From positions 1 to 61,373 of the forward strand of contig JABDFY010000009.1 of the NCBI GenBank assembly GCA_013286365.1: DNA of 61,373 nucleotides, given 5' to 3'. Numbering within the stretch: position 1 is the stretch's first letter; each line of letters starts with the position of its first letter. Positions 33,586 through 43,916 of the stretch are shown here, piece by piece. The notes beneath the pieces are model-generated. The model did no database searches and was not told the DNA's origin. It saw only the letters and a list, made by a program, of their open reading frames with translations. The position numbers and the translations under genes are program-made. Source of the DNA: Alphaproteobacteria bacterium. Its GTDB lineage: Bacteria; Pseudomonadota; Alphaproteobacteria; UBA9219.

Positions 33586-34092
33586 TTGCCGTCGTCATTT
33601 GGTTCGTCGTCTTTGGATCAGGGATTTCAGGCCGAAGCAGTGGTTAAGTGGTTTAACCTATCGAAGGGGTTTGGCTTTGTTGCGCCGCTCGATGGTTCGG
33701 CTGATGCGTTTATCCACATGTCTGCCTTAGCACATGCGGGGCTTCAGGAAATTGCCGAAGGCACAAAATTGCTCGTTCAAATTACTAATGGTCCCAAGGG
33801 TCGACAAGTAGCTCACATCATTCAAGTATTGGGAATGGCGGCAATTCCACCTTCGCCAGGCCGGGCTGCACCGAGTGGACATGAAGAAGATCTCAGCGGT
33901 ACAGTCAAATGGTTTAAGCCCGATAAAGGATTCGGTTTCGTAACCCCTGACGATGGTGGTAAGGACGTTTTTGTCCATCGCAGCGTCATAACGCGCGCCG
34001 GCTTGATGGGGCTAGAATCAGGTCAGAAGCTTAAGATGCGCGTGCATACAGCAGCGAAGGGACGTGAGGCAACGTTCATTGAGTTGCTATAA
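33586..34092 (+). CDS. Double cold-shock-domain protein
   Basis: 168 residues with two CspA-like domains: first about 16-82 (VVKWFNLSKGFGFVAPLDG and DAFIHMSAL), second about 103-168 (GTVKWFKPDKGFGFVTPDDG and KDVFVHRSVI). Both keep the RNP1 KGFGFV and RNP2 VFVH/AFIH motifs for single-stranded nucleic-acid binding. Two-domain cold-shock proteins are common in alphaproteobacteria. The start is TTG, supported by AGAGG 7 bases upstream; no ATG fits. Likely an RNA chaperone. Confidence 0.9.
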   Translation: MPSSFGSSSLDQGFQAEAVVKWFNLSKGFGFVAPLDGSADAFIHMSALAHAGLQEIAEGTKLLVQITNGPKGRQVAHIIQVLGMAAIPPSPGRAAPSGHEEDLSGTVKWFKPDKGFGFVTPDDGGKDVFVHRSVITRAGLMGLESGQKLKMRVHTAAKGREATFIELL

Positions 34093-34102
34093 ATATTTTA
34101 AA

Positions 34103-37100
34103 TCATTTAATTTGGATTGCTTCAGCTTTATTCTGCAGAACAATCTCGTGGTTCGATAACAATCGTAATGCGACCGGGGTTAGCTCGAATGAGCCAGCCT
34201 GATCAGCTCTTGCCATATAGATTAAACGCCACGGGCCTGTTTCTGGCGGCATTAATGTGACCCTGACTTCGTGACCACTAATTTCACAAGACTCTGTGGG
34301 TGTGAGTGTTAAATCGCCAAGCCATCCCCATGGTGCAGCGAGTTTTCCAATATTATCGAGGGCACAACTTACCGGATATAAAGCTGGAGCAGGCATCTCG
34401 CGGACAAGAAATAAGTTTACTGAAGTATCTTGAGTTGGGGTCGGCGAAGATGATTCTAGACTAACCAAATATGTTTCACCCGCAGTCAAGGGGGTGTTGG
34501 GATCAAGGAGCGTGCCGTCTGGGCGATAAATGTGCCGCACAACGTCCACAGCCTTTGTTTCTCCATAAGGCTTATTTGACGGATCTGCTTTTGTTATATA
34601 GATGACATAATCCAATGGATTATGGATGATTATGGCATCGCGCTTTTCAGTTGATGTCACGACCATCGCACCATTTCCACTTTTTTCGACACCGTTTACA
34701 ACGGCTCGCCACAGACCGATACGGTCATTTATTGTCCATAAAGCGCGCAAAAACTCTACCGACGCCACGAAATCGTAAGTCGGGTGCTGCGCTAAACTGT
34801 CTGCCAAGAGCTGCATTTGAGGTTGCAACTCGTCGGTATTAAGCAGCGGGTTAGCCGTTATTACCCGCAAAAATCTTGCCATTGACACAAGATCTTCAGT
34901 GTCCGCAGTTTTTAATTTCTCACGCGCAGCATTGAGCCAAATATCGGCTTTATCTTGATCGCCGATCTTAACGAGGGCGTTAGCTAGAGCCGCCAAAGCT
35001 TCAAGTGACAGCGCTTTATCATGGCTGGTTTCGGCAAAATAGCGCAGCGCTGATACATCCAGCCTATTGTTATCCGCTAACGCCGCAAGCGCTATAGCTC
35101 GGCTACTGCGTTCAGCCTCATCAAACCAAGCGTTTTCCAACCGATGCTGTAGCCAATCAGCCGCGTGCGTTGAGGAAAGTTGGACGACGGGTTCCGAAGA
35201 TAATGGCGTCAATGCCTGCAGTACATTCGCAGTGCTTTCAAGGTCGCTGATACCATTGGGGACAAGCGGGAAACCGCCGTCGCTATTTTGTCTTCGTAGC
35301 AATTGCGTCAAAATATTTTTACGTTTGTTTTGCAGCGCCCCCTCTGGGGCTAGGCCGGATTGTGTTATTACGTTTTGCCAAAGCCTGGCCGCCTCAAGCC
35401 AGCTGGCAAGCTCGCTACTGCTATAAGGCTCAGCCGCAGAGAGTGAAGCTAAGTAACTAGGGGCTCCAAATAGCGGCTTTGGGCTTAGAAAAAGTGATGA
35501 CTTTTCAATTTGTGATTTGGGGCCGGCAAGCAAGGACCATGATTGCTGGGGCATAATCTTTTGTTCACTAACATTAAAAGATGCACGCCGCGATGGGGTG
35601 ATGATGAGAGGCCAAGAGTGCGTCAGTTGTAAATGGTTGGGACCCAAAATTTCTAATTTGAGGAAACCTGAGCTCGGCTCGAGTGCGTGGATATCGAATG
35701 ACAATTTTTGTGATTGATCTGGCGCAGAAGAAAAAACACCTTTATTCATGCCGGAAACATTTATGCCGGTCGTCGCACTTAGTGTGTAGCGATAGGATCC
35801 AGTCGGCGCGTCGTAGTTTTTAAGATCGATGAGTAGTCGAAAAGAGTCGTTGGGTCGAAGCGATGCTGGGGCCGAAGATACGATTGCGAAGGCGGGTCGC
35901 GCTGGAATTGAATATTGCTTTTGCCCCCACTGCGATTGATTCCAAGCCAAGACCGTAAGCTGCAATGTGCCAAAAAAATCTGGCAAATTTAGGCGAAGTT
36001 CTGCTTTTCCGTCTGGTCCAGCCTCTATGATCGGCGTCATAATGCTGGCAAGTGTAGTGCCGGATTGATCGGGTACGGCAAGAACGCGAATATGAGCCGG
36101 CTGTTGTGGCCCAAGGTTTTGTACGGTAAATGGCAGGATAACTTCATGTCCTGAAGTTATGTGGTCCGGGGTGGCGAGCGATAAAGTTAGTTCCTGTTTG
36201 TGATGCTGGATGGGTAAAACAATTTGGCCAGCCGCTACTGAAATCGTGAGGCCGAGGGGGGCGTCTTTGGCGACATCCGCGCTTTCTGCTCGCAGCCAAA
36301 CACCGACATGATCGCCCCAGCTTTCTTCGGGCGTAAACTCGATTACATTATCGCCAGCCGGTAAATAACGATGAATAAGTTTGCGAATGATGTCATCTGC
36401 GACAATAAAGGTCACGACAGCAGGTTTATCCAGCGAAAAGGCAAGTTTAACAACCTCCCCAGGCTGGGCGCTAAGCACGGAAGGTTTTAAGTTAAGCGAG
36501 GAGGTGGCCACAGAAGATCTGTGTGTTTGATTCCACCCAGCATCGAAAACATAGTGAGCAAGTAACGCACCGTTTGCATCAGCTATATCTAGAGCATAGG
36601 TTCCGGTTGTTACTGGCCAACTAATTACGTCGTTTCCCGTCGCCTTAAGTGCCAGTTGTCCGCCGCCAATACGGCGATGCTGCTGCAAGGGTTTGTACGT
36701 CCAATGTCCATCCGCCTGATCCCAGTCAAAGCTGCGCCCTTCTTCGTATATTTGATAGTTGAGACTGTCGGCCGCTTTGCGATTGCCATCGTTATTAAGA
36801 GCGACAATATCAAATTGAGCCAAGCTATTTTCGGCAAATTTTCCGTCAGCGGCATAAGGGCGAATGCCGATTTCATAATTTTCCGGCTCTACTGGTAAGA
36901 CCAACGGCTCCGGATCTTGCACACCAAAAACAGAACCCGACTGAACGCGTAAAGCTAGTGCTGGCGGTACAGGAGATTCGCTAGGCATAGCCAAAGACAA
37001 GTGAACCGTGCCTAGGCCATGGCTGTCGGTAATAAATGAAGCGGTTAGTGCATCCTTATTATCGCTGACTTCAGCGCCGCCAAAATGATAATCCGCCCAA

Positions 37101-38650
37101 ACAGGGGACGGAGGTGCTGGCTTCTGCCATAAGGCTGTTATATGACCGGCAATATAGGGTGAGGGGTTATTTTTGTATGTCAGTGTTTTTAGGTTGAGAT
37201 TAAGGTTGCCGTCGCTGCCCAGTACATTTTTATCGGCTTTAATTTCGAGACGTGGAGCTTCGTTATTCGAAGAAGTGCGCAGAGGAATTTTTGCCAATTC
37301 GCGACCATCTGCTTGTTGCCAGACGAGGGTCCAAAGGCCGTCGATAGGTGGTAAGGTTATCGACACGCCAGCAACACCCGCAACATCGGGCGAGGCCGAA
37401 AACTCGGCATAAGTCGTGTGGTCCGGACGTAGCAGCGCCAGCTTGCTGTTGTCTGTTGCTACGCCTTCGCCATGTGCGTTACGAGCTATAAGTATGACCT
37501 GCGCTGTTGCGCCTGGCGTATAGACAACTCGATCGGCGATCAATTGCGCTTCAACAGCCGGTAAAAAATACGACGCGCTCGTATCCTGAAGTGCATCATT
37601 AAAGTCGACGTCGCCACGATCACTAAGGGCTAACAGAAGATCGGCGTCTGATTTTTTTTCTACGGGCAGCGGCAAGTACGAAGTGCCATCAGCCGCGCTG
37701 TGCCCCTCGATGAGGGTGTGCTCATCGTGATCAGTGAGGATTAAACGTACGTTATCTGCAACACCGGTGGCATCGGCTAACGCCGTTTGTGCATAGAATC
37801 CGCCATCTTCCCGCTCGGTGTGGAGTTCAAGGTCTGATAGCGTAAACCATAACGCAGCCATAGGAAGAAGGTTAGAGGGAGCGGTCGCAGTTTTGGCATC
37901 ACTCGATGCTACGGCCAAAAAATATAACCCGTGCGGTAAAGGGCCAGCCACGGCACGTAGGGGTACGTTAAACTCAGTCATTTTGTTGTGGACGCTTTTG
38001 TCAGTCAGGTCATTGAGCACCAAATCGCCTTGCCAGACAGAAGTGCCGTGGGTGGATGCAAAAGTCATGCTTTCAGATGGGGCTAGGTTTGTTTGCAATC
38101 TTTGACGCCACGCTGCCGCCATATCACTTGGTTCCGTCACGCGATAAAGCGCAATGTGAACGCGACCAACATTTACGACGCGCAGGGTTGGGTCGCTATC
38201 TCTAAGGCGCATCATTCCGTTGGCGTCGGGTGTGTTGACGAAAACCAAAGAAGGCGGCCGATCAGGTACGGTGAAAGTAAGGGCGAATGGCTCGACCGAT
38301 GTTTTGTTGTCGGCTCTATGTAAGTTGCTAATCGCTAGATGATAACTAAGTCCGTGTTCAAGAGATTGAACGCACAATAATTGATCGGACAGACTTAGAT
38401 TCTGCGACGAAATAGGAATGTCTTCGCTTTGCTTTTTCAGCCGTATATTGGCGGCGACACGGCCACGATCGGTAAGATCGAAGGCATGGTTGAATTCTAG
38501 GCAGATCTCGGGGCTGCCTTGCTCAGCGTTGATGGTTATGTGGGAGACACGCAATGTGCCGTCGTCTGGCGCTTCCTCTGCGCGCGCAGAAATGACGCAC
38601 AAAGCAAGAAACAGAAGGCCATAACAAATTTGACGGCTAGCGAGCATCAT
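34103..38650 (-). CDS. Alpha-2-macroglobulin family protein lacking the thioester
   Basis: About 1515 residues with a signal peptide (QICYGLLFLALCVISARAEE). The order is as in bacterial alpha-2-macroglobulins: N-terminal MG domains, the A2M domain with LKPSVLSAQPGEVVKLAFS, and the C-terminal alpha-alpha toroid (SELASWLEAARLW to DSLAQHPTYDFVASVEFLRALW). Where the family normally has C-x-E-Q in a YPYGCxEQ block, this protein has EPYSSSELASWL, without Cys. No CxEQ occurs elsewhere. It therefore resembles the thioester-free branch (MagD-like) and would trap or regulate proteases, or scaffold a complex, without covalent capture. No pbpC gene is nearby. ATG codons at 38650 and 38647 are possible; a TTG lies two codons earlier. 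Confidence 0.88.
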   Translation of the reverse strand: MMLASRQICYGLLFLALCVISARAEEAPDDGTLRVSHITINAEQGSPEICLEFNHAFDLTDRGRVAANIRLKKQSEDIPISSQNLSLSDQLLCVQSLEHGLSYHLAISNLHRADNKTSVEPFALTFTVPDRPPSLVFVNTPDANGMMRLRDSDPTLRVVNVGRVHIALYRVTEPSDMAAAWRQRLQTNLAPSESMTFASTHGTSVWQGDLVLNDLTDKSVHNKMTEFNVPLRAVAGPLPHGLYFLAVASSDAKTATAPSNLLPMAALWFTLSDLELHTEREDGGFYAQTALADATGVADNVRLILTDHDEHTLIEGHSAADGTSYLPLPVEKKSDADLLLALSDRGDVDFNDALQDTSASYFLPAVEAQLIADRVVYTPGATAQVILIARNAHGEGVATDNSKLALLRPDHTTYAEFSASPDVAGVAGVSITLPPIDGLWTLVWQQADGRELAKIPLRTSSNNEAPRLEIKADKNVLGSDGNLNLNLKTLTYKNNPSPYIAGHITALWQKPAPPSPVWADYHFGGAEVSDNKDALTASFITDSHGLGTVHLSLAMPSESPVPPALALRVQSGSVFGVQDPEPLVLPVEPENYEIGIRPYAADGKFAENSLAQFDIVALNNDGNRKAADSLNYQIYEEGRSFDWDQADGHWTYKPLQQHRRIGGGQLALKATGNDVISWPVTTGTYALDIADANGALLAHYVFDAGWNQTHRSSVATSSLNLKPSVLSAQPGEVVKLAFSLDKPAVVTFIVADDIIRKLIHRYLPAGDNVIEFTPEESWGDHVGVWLRAESADVAKDAPLGLTISVAAGQIVLPIQHHKQELTLSLATPDHITSGHEVILPFTVQNLGPQQPAHIRVLAVPDQSGTTLASIMTPIIEAGPDGKAELRLNLPDFFGTLQLTVLAWNQSQWGQKQYSIPARPAFAIVSSAPASLRPNDSFRLLIDLKNYDAPTGSYRYTLSATTGINVSGMNKGVFSSAPDQSQKLSFDIHALEPSSGFLKLEILGPNHLQLTHSWPLIITPSRRASFNVSEQKIMPQQSWSLLAGPKSQIEKSSLFLSPKPLFGAPSYLASLSAAEPYSSSELASWLEAARLWQNVITQSGLAPEGALQNKRKNILTQLLRRQNSDGGFPLVPNGISDLESTANVLQALTPLSSEPVVQLSSTHAADWLQHRLENAWFDEAERSSRAIALAALADNNRLDVSALRYFAETSHDKALSLEALAALANALVKIGDQDKADIWLNAAREKLKTADTEDLVSMARFLRVITANPLLNTDELQPQMQLLADSLAQHPTYDFVASVEFLRALWTINDRIGLWRAVVNGVEKSGNGAMVVTSTEKRDAIIIHNPLDYVIYITKADPSNKPYGETKAVDVVRHIYRPDGTLLDPNTPLTAGETYLVSLESSSPTPTQDTSVNLFLVREMPAPALYPVSCALDNIGKLAAPWGWLGDLTLTPTESCEISGHEVRVTLMPPETGPWRLIYMARADQAGSFELTPVALRLLSNHEIVLQNKAEAIQIK

Positions 38651-38816
38651 TCGCAATATAATCGTTTGGGTTGAGGTGCGAGCTATTAACGTATTTAGTG
38701 TTTGACTATATAGTGATTTTCTTGAAGCGTCATTCTAGCCAAACGGCGATGCTAAGGCATTGGAACCGGATGTTTCAGCATAAGAAAAATGTTACTTAGA
38801 CGAAAGAGGTAAGAGC

Positions 38817-39668
38817 ATGCGACTAGTGCGTTATGGCGAAAGCGGCAAGGAAAAGCCGGGTGTTTTGGATGGCGAAGGGAACATTCGATGTCTGTCGGGC
38901 ATTATTCCTGATCTTGATGGCACAGTCTTAGGCGATACGGTCATGGCGCGCTTTAGGGCGCTTGATTTAAAGAAATTGCCTCTGGTTGAGGGCTTGCCGA
39001 GGCTAGGCCCTTGTATAGGCGGTGTAGGTAAGGTTGTAGCTGTGGCAATCAATTATCGCGACCATGGTTTAGAAACTGGTTCAAAACTACCTGCTGAGCC
39101 CACCTTGTTTCTGAAGGCAACCAGCGCAATCTGTGGGGCATTCGATGACTTAGTTCTCCCCAAGAATTCCGAAAAGACTGATTGGGAAGTTGAGCTTGGC
39201 GTTGTCATGAGTAGACATGCAAAAAATATCTCCGAAGCTGAAGCCTTGGAGTGTATTGCAGGCTATTGTGTAATTGACGATGTATCGGAGCGGGCGTTTC
39301 AACTTGAGCGCGGCGGTCAACAACACACCAAAGGCAAGAGCGCCGATACGTTTTGTCCATTAGGTCCCTGGCTCGTCACGCGTGACGAAGTTTCTGATCC
39401 ACAGAAATTGAGGTTGTGGACCGATGTTGACGGCATAAAAATGCAGAACGGCACGACCGCCGATATGATTTTTCCGGTAAAAAAACTTATCAGTTATATC
39501 AGCGAATTTATGACGTTATGTCCCGGCGATGTGGTGACGACAGGTACACCGGATGGTGTGGGGCGCGGCCGAAATCCGCCAGTTTATCTGCGTGCCGGCA
39601 ACGTCGTGGAGCTTGGTGTTGAGGGGCTCGGCCTACAACGGCATCTGGTTACAGAGTATGGAGCCTGA
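38817..39668 (+). CDS. Fumarylacetoacetate hydrolase-family enzyme
   Basis: 283 residues. The catalytic domain (about 75-280) shows VAINYRDHGLETG, KATSAICGAFDDLVLP, WEVELGVVMS and the closing SYISEFMTLCPGDVVTTGTPDGVG, with the metal-binding Glu and Asp residues of FAH family hydrolases/decarboxylases. It could be a 2-keto-3-deoxy-acid dehydratase-like or oxaloacetate-decarboxylase-like enzyme; substrate not predictable. The N-terminal segment (MRLVRYGESGKEKPGVLD) is normal for the family. AAAGAGG precedes the ATG. Confidence 0.88.
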   Translation: MRLVRYGESGKEKPGVLDGEGNIRCLSGIIPDLDGTVLGDTVMARFRALDLKKLPLVEGLPRLGPCIGGVGKVVAVAINYRDHGLETGSKLPAEPTLFLKATSAICGAFDDLVLPKNSEKTDWEVELGVVMSRHAKNISEAEALECIAGYCVIDDVSERAFQLERGGQQHTKGKSADTFCPLGPWLVTRDEVSDPQKLRLWTDVDGIKMQNGTTADMIFPVKKLISYISEFMTLCPGDVVTTGTPDGVGRGRNPPVYLRAGNVVELGVEGLGLQRHLVTEYGA

Positions 39669-39704
39669 GAAATAATCGCTAACGCTTGCCTTCTGGTGGC
39701 AGCG

Positions 39705-42700
39705 CTAGGGTTGTTTATTATTGCTATTTGGTTGCGTGTTATCGGGTGTTTTGGTGTCGGTGGGTTTGGCCTCAGGCACCTCGGCCGGCTTGGTATCGGC
39801 CGGCTTGGTATCAGCTGGTTTGTTATCAGATGCCTTCGCGTCAGGAGACTTGCGGTAACTATCAAGAAACCCTTGGAACATATCCACTTCTGAAAGTTTA
39901 GACTGCGCCGCCGTAATATCGCTAAGTTGGGTGGTCTTTTCGGGGCGTGTCAGGACCCGGAATGTGTCGCTTTGGGGTGTGCCGGCCATAGCCGCGCTGA
40001 AATCGATGGCCAGCTTATCAAGACCAACTTGATCACCGGCAAGTGATAGAGCGATTGCAGTATTGACGATCCATTGTGCTTGTTCATGTGTGAGGGCCTC
40101 GCCGAGCTTCGGTGGCGGACCGACGAGATCTAGTAATGTCTTGGCCGCTTCCGCCCAACGTTGAGCGTGCATGTTAATGTCGGCGCGAAGAATTTTAGCT
40201 GGTTTGCTATTATCCGATTGTAACAAGGCAAGCGCATCATCATCCTTATGCTGTTCGGCATAAGCCTTGGCACGCAATAGCTGCCTTTCGGCTATAAAGT
40301 CGGGTGTGTAGTTATCGCCTTTAGTGGCATCTAGTGCTTCAATGGCGGCATCGGGTTCATGGTTAAGTAAACGAATGGCAGCGAGACGCGCGCCAACATG
40401 ACCTTTATCTTCGCCTTGCAGGCGATTTTTGATTAATTCATCCAAGAGACTAGCGGCCTGATCAAGCAGGTCAATTGCGACGAGACGTTCGGCAAGGTTC
40501 TTGATTACGCTGTCACCATCGGCCCCGGTTGGCATCAAATCGCGAAATTGTTGGTAGAGTGTTAACGAATCAAGTGGTGACATATTGGGTGCAAGATCAC
40601 CCAAAAATACGCCACGAAATACATCACTCATTTCAGAACGAATTTTTGGCGTTAAAGGACTATCGGGATATAACCGAACGGCCGTACTCATAGCCGTGAG
40701 GCCGTCCTTAATGTTTTTCGCTTGAATATAAAATTGTCCGAGCCGGTGAAGAATATCGACTTCAAGATCATCGCCACGCCAGGCGAAACGAAGGCCTTCC
40801 AAGCGATCTGCAGCTTGCGCGGGCGTCAGTGAACCGGTGGCAACTCCAAGATCAACCAAGGCCAGCTCGGCACGAATTTTATAAAGACGGTCATGAGAGG
40901 CCGCCGCTTGTTTCCACATGGTTTCTGCTGCTTGGGCCCGCCCGGCATCGCTATGTAAAACGCCGCGCAAGTAAGCTATAGCCGGATCAACTTCTGGGTT
41001 GTGTTCTCGGTCCTCTAGTCGATTAAGCCAGTCGGAGGCTTCGCTGTCTTTGCCGGCCGCTAGTGCCGCTTCAATTGCCAGCACAGCAAAGTGTGAAAAG
41101 AATGGCTCTGGGTAACTGGCAAGAATGCTTTCGGTAAGGCTAAATCTTGCTTCGGCTTCCTGCCAATTACGCAGATCAGCTTCCGCCACCGCTTGCCATA
41201 GCTCGATCTCCGGCTGATCAGTTAGGCCGGATAGGGTTAAATCTTTAAGCCCGTCATCGGCATGGCCCGTTAAAATCTCCGCGGCTCCGCGCAGTGCGAG
41301 AAACTCCGGTTGGGAAGCAAGATCTGGAACTTGTTGTGTTAAGAAGCGCATGAGGGCTATTGCTTCTTCGCCATTACCTTGTGAAAAATAGAAGCGGACT
41401 AACTCGAGACGTGCGCGATTGCGTTCTGCTTCTGGCACATCGACAATAGTTTGCATTAATCGCTGACGGGTGTCGGTGAAAGTTTCATTGGGCTTTCCTC
41501 GCCAAACGGCAAAATCAAATAATGACTTTCCAGCCGCAGCGGCCTTCGCTTTTTGTATCGATTGTTGTGAGGCGCCGGTATCAATTGCGCGCGATAGATG
41601 TAGTCCACCTTCGGATGTGATTTCCATACCATCTGACACAGCACGGACAAGAACTTTGTCCGTGAGGGGTTTAATGACAAGCCCCTGTGCCGCCGGGAGG
41701 ATAGCAAAATCAGCCATACGACGATAAACACTGAAAGCCTCCGTTTGTTCCAGCGGCACAAGTATAAGGTCGTCGCCAACAACAGGATCCGTCATATGTA
41801 TTGGTAGTGGTGCATCGGGCAAAGGCAGCAATAAACGTGCTCCCAAAGCAAAGTCGGGTTGAGCGACAAGGGCCGTGCTGACGGGGACGTCTGGGTGTTG
41901 CTTGCTGAGATAGATTTGCCAGGCCGTGCCGTTGCGTGTTGCACGCATCTCGGCATCGAGGGGAACTCGGAACCGATAACCCGTTACTTTCGGTAGGTCG
42001 AGAGGCTCTATAGCCAGAGCTGGCGGTGGTTGTCCAAAGATAAGATCAGTAAGGCCAAGCGTTAGTTTGTGCTCAAATACAATATAACCATAACCAGCAC
42101 GCTCAAAGATAGCCGTGCGTGTGGCGACATGGGAATCAAGCGAGACAACGAGCATCGGCGTTGTGCCTATGTCAGGTAAAGCAGTTTGGGTGATTTTAAT
42201 GTCGTCTTTGGGCGGCGCTTCACTGATGGACGACGTCAGCTGTGGAGGCGATATAGACTCCGGAGTTAACGTGGCTGTTTCAGCAACTTTATCTTGCACT
42301 GGTGCCACAGGTTGTGGTGGTGGTGTCAAAGTGGCTGTCGATGTTAAGGCTAGAGGCGCTTCGGCTGCAGGTAAGGATGGCTGCGTTGTGGGGCTTGCCG
42401 TTGTCGCAATTGCCTTAGGCGCCCCAGGTGCTGGGGTCGATACAACTGCAGCGGTCTTATTCGGCTGGGAGGGCACTGGAACTTGTTCAGTTTTGACATC
42501 CGGTTTTTGGCTCTTTGTTTGTGCGAGTGGTTCGCCTTGAATATCGACGACGACAGAAGAGCCGCTGGTAAAATCTTTCACAGTTGCTTGAGCACTGACT
42601 GTGAATGAAGCCACAAGGTGATTGTCTTGCCCCAAAGCCGCTGAAAAATCGCGAACACGGGTAATGTAATCAAACGAGATGCGCTTGAGATTGATCTGAG

Positions 42701-42959
42701 CCGCTTCGCCAAATTGCACACGAACCTGGGTGCCATCGTGATGAATACTGTAGCTTACGTGGTGAGGCCAGTCGAAAACGATGCGGTCAAAATCTTGATG
42801 ATTTCCGGTGCGCACCGCGATGACGGGTGTCGGGGCAGCTGACACAGGCTCTTCAGCACGAGATAGTCTCGCCAGACCCAGGCATAAGGCTAGGGCAACG
42901 ATAAAAAATAAAACGTTGTTACGTGAAGATGGGAGGAGAGACGACACCATGATTCGCAT
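39705..42959 (-). CDS. Giant TPR protein of the motE-fliM operon
   Basis: About 1084 residues. A membrane anchor/signal segment (NVLFFIVALALCLGLARLSRA) is followed by an AMIN-like beta domain (about 50-130, DFDRIVFDWPHHVSYSIHHDG), a Pro/Thr/Ala-rich linker, a second beta domain, then a long helical array with many TPR-like units (for example SEASDWLNRLEDREHNPEVD and AETMWKQAAASHDRLYKI). The C-terminal tail is a lysine/threonine/proline repeat (ADTKPADTKPA). It follows motE by about 220 bases on the same strand. Such a protein is often found downstream of motE in Rhodospirillales-like genomes. Function unknown; a periplasmic flagellar assembly or motor role is plausible. Confidence 0.72.
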   Translation of the reverse strand: MRIMVSSLLPSSRNNVLFFIVALALCLGLARLSRAEEPVSAAPTPVIAVRTGNHQDFDRIVFDWPHHVSYSIHHDGTQVRVQFGEAAQINLKRISFDYITRVRDFSAALGQDNHLVASFTVSAQATVKDFTSGSSVVVDIQGEPLAQTKSQKPDVKTEQVPVPSQPNKTAAVVSTPAPGAPKAIATTASPTTQPSLPAAEAPLALTSTATLTPPPQPVAPVQDKVAETATLTPESISPPQLTSSISEAPPKDDIKITQTALPDIGTTPMLVVSLDSHVATRTAIFERAGYGYIVFEHKLTLGLTDLIFGQPPPALAIEPLDLPKVTGYRFRVPLDAEMRATRNGTAWQIYLSKQHPDVPVSTALVAQPDFALGARLLLPLPDAPLPIHMTDPVVGDDLILVPLEQTEAFSVYRRMADFAILPAAQGLVIKPLTDKVLVRAVSDGMEITSEGGLHLSRAIDTGASQQSIQKAKAAAAGKSLFDFAVWRGKPNETFTDTRQRLMQTIVDVPEAERNRARLELVRFYFSQGNGEEAIALMRFLTQQVPDLASQPEFLALRGAAEILTGHADDGLKDLTLSGLTDQPEIELWQAVAEADLRNWQEAEARFSLTESILASYPEPFFSHFAVLAIEAALAAGKDSEASDWLNRLEDREHNPEVDPAIAYLRGVLHSDAGRAQAAETMWKQAAASHDRLYKIRAELALVDLGVATGSLTPAQAADRLEGLRFAWRGDDLEVDILHRLGQFYIQAKNIKDGLTAMSTAVRLYPDSPLTPKIRSEMSDVFRGVFLGDLAPNMSPLDSLTLYQQFRDLMPTGADGDSVIKNLAERLVAIDLLDQAASLLDELIKNRLQGEDKGHVGARLAAIRLLNHEPDAAIEALDATKGDNYTPDFIAERQLLRAKAYAEQHKDDDALALLQSDNSKPAKILRADINMHAQRWAEAAKTLLDLVGPPPKLGEALTHEQAQWIVNTAIALSLAGDQVGLDKLAIDFSAAMAGTPQSDTFRVLTRPEKTTQLSDITAAQSKLSEVDMFQGFLDSYRKSPDAKASDNKPADTKPADTKPAEVPEAKPTDTKTPDNTQPNSNNKQP

Positions 42960-43181
42960 CTTAAGATGAGTTAACCGGTAGGCACAACTCGACAAGATAG
43001 CTCTGCAAGCTATATGCCAGTCTATTTTTGAGGTTTACCCTCGAAAGAATGACGATTTTCATACATTCGTGTCGTCAAGTTCTGTCAATCAGGCAAGAAG
43101 CTTTAGAGTTGATAAGGGACCCAAATCTCTAAAATTACCAATAAAGATAAAGAAAATCACCGTTCCCACAACAAAAACACC

Positions 43182-43910
43182 CTACTTAGCCTGCGGTAGC
43201 TGATCTTGCTTTGTCAGAGCAACTGTGACGTCTTTAGCTTTGTCGGGAGCCATTTCTGCCATGACAGCCGCCGTTCGCGCCGGCTTCATGCGTTGGATAA
43301 CGCCAAGCAGTACAGGCATTTCAAGTGTTTCAAAGATACGTGCGGCTTCTTTCGGCTTCATGGTTTCATATATCTTGACCAAGTTTTCAATCTGAGCCTG
43401 TTGGCTCTCGCTGACTTGGTTGACCATAGTTTGTAATTGCTGTCGCAGCGTCTCCATCTCTTTGATTTTCTGATCAACACGCTGTTCTGCAACCTTGATC
43501 AGAGCCTCTCGCGTGTCGAGATCTTGCGAGCGTTTATCTAGTTGATCGCGCCGGTCGGAAAGCTGCTTTAGAAGATCCATTTCTGCTGAAGACACATCCT
43601 CAACGGGTTTTTCACCCTCTTTAGAGGGTAATGTTTCGGGCAGTGGCGTCTGTGCACCTGCGGCCGTTGCTGGCGCTGTGGCTTGGGTGGCGGCGGCGCT
43701 TGCGTCTGTGGGCTTATCGCCGGTATTGACGTTCGACAGCGACGGCGGAGTTATATCTGGTGCCTTGGCTTCCGCTAGTTCCGTGGCATGAAATGGCAAT
43801 TGTAAGGTTACCGCATGCCAGACATCGTTCACGCGCAAACCTGTGATTAAGACGCCAAAGAAAATGATCAGGGGCAGAAGTAAGCGCGGGTTAGCGAGAT
43901 AGCGCATCAA
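43182..43910 (-). CDS. motE: MotE-like flagellar motor chaperone
   Basis: 242 residues. An N-terminal membrane helix (RLLLPLIIFFGVLITGLRV) is followed by a Pro/Ala linker, a coiled coil of about 70 residues (MDLLKQLSDRRDQLDKRSQDL and onward), and a C-terminal MgtE_N-like domain (LVKIYETMKPKEAARIFETL then LGVIQRMKPARTAAVMAEM). This is the MotE architecture; MotE chaperones MotC in the periplasm and so affects motor function. The preceding DUF6468-type gene ends 6 bases upstream. No motB/motC is in the window. Confidence 0.85.
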   Translation of the reverse strand: MMRYLANPRLLLPLIIFFGVLITGLRVNDVWHAVTLQLPFHATELAEAKAPDITPPSLSNVNTGDKPTDASAAATQATAPATAAGAQTPLPETLPSKEGEKPVEDVSSAEMDLLKQLSDRRDQLDKRSQDLDTREALIKVAEQRVDQKIKEMETLRQQLQTMVNQVSESQQAQIENLVKIYETMKPKEAARIFETLEMPVLLGVIQRMKPARTAAVMAEMAPDKAKDVTVALTKQDQLPQAK

Positions 43911-43916
43911 TCGTCC

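Noticed and set aside
42961..42975. TTAAGATGAGTTAAC upstream of the giant TPR gene as a CtrA box
   Set aside because: The half sites are 6 bases apart, not 7, and it abuts the start codon; not counted as CtrA.
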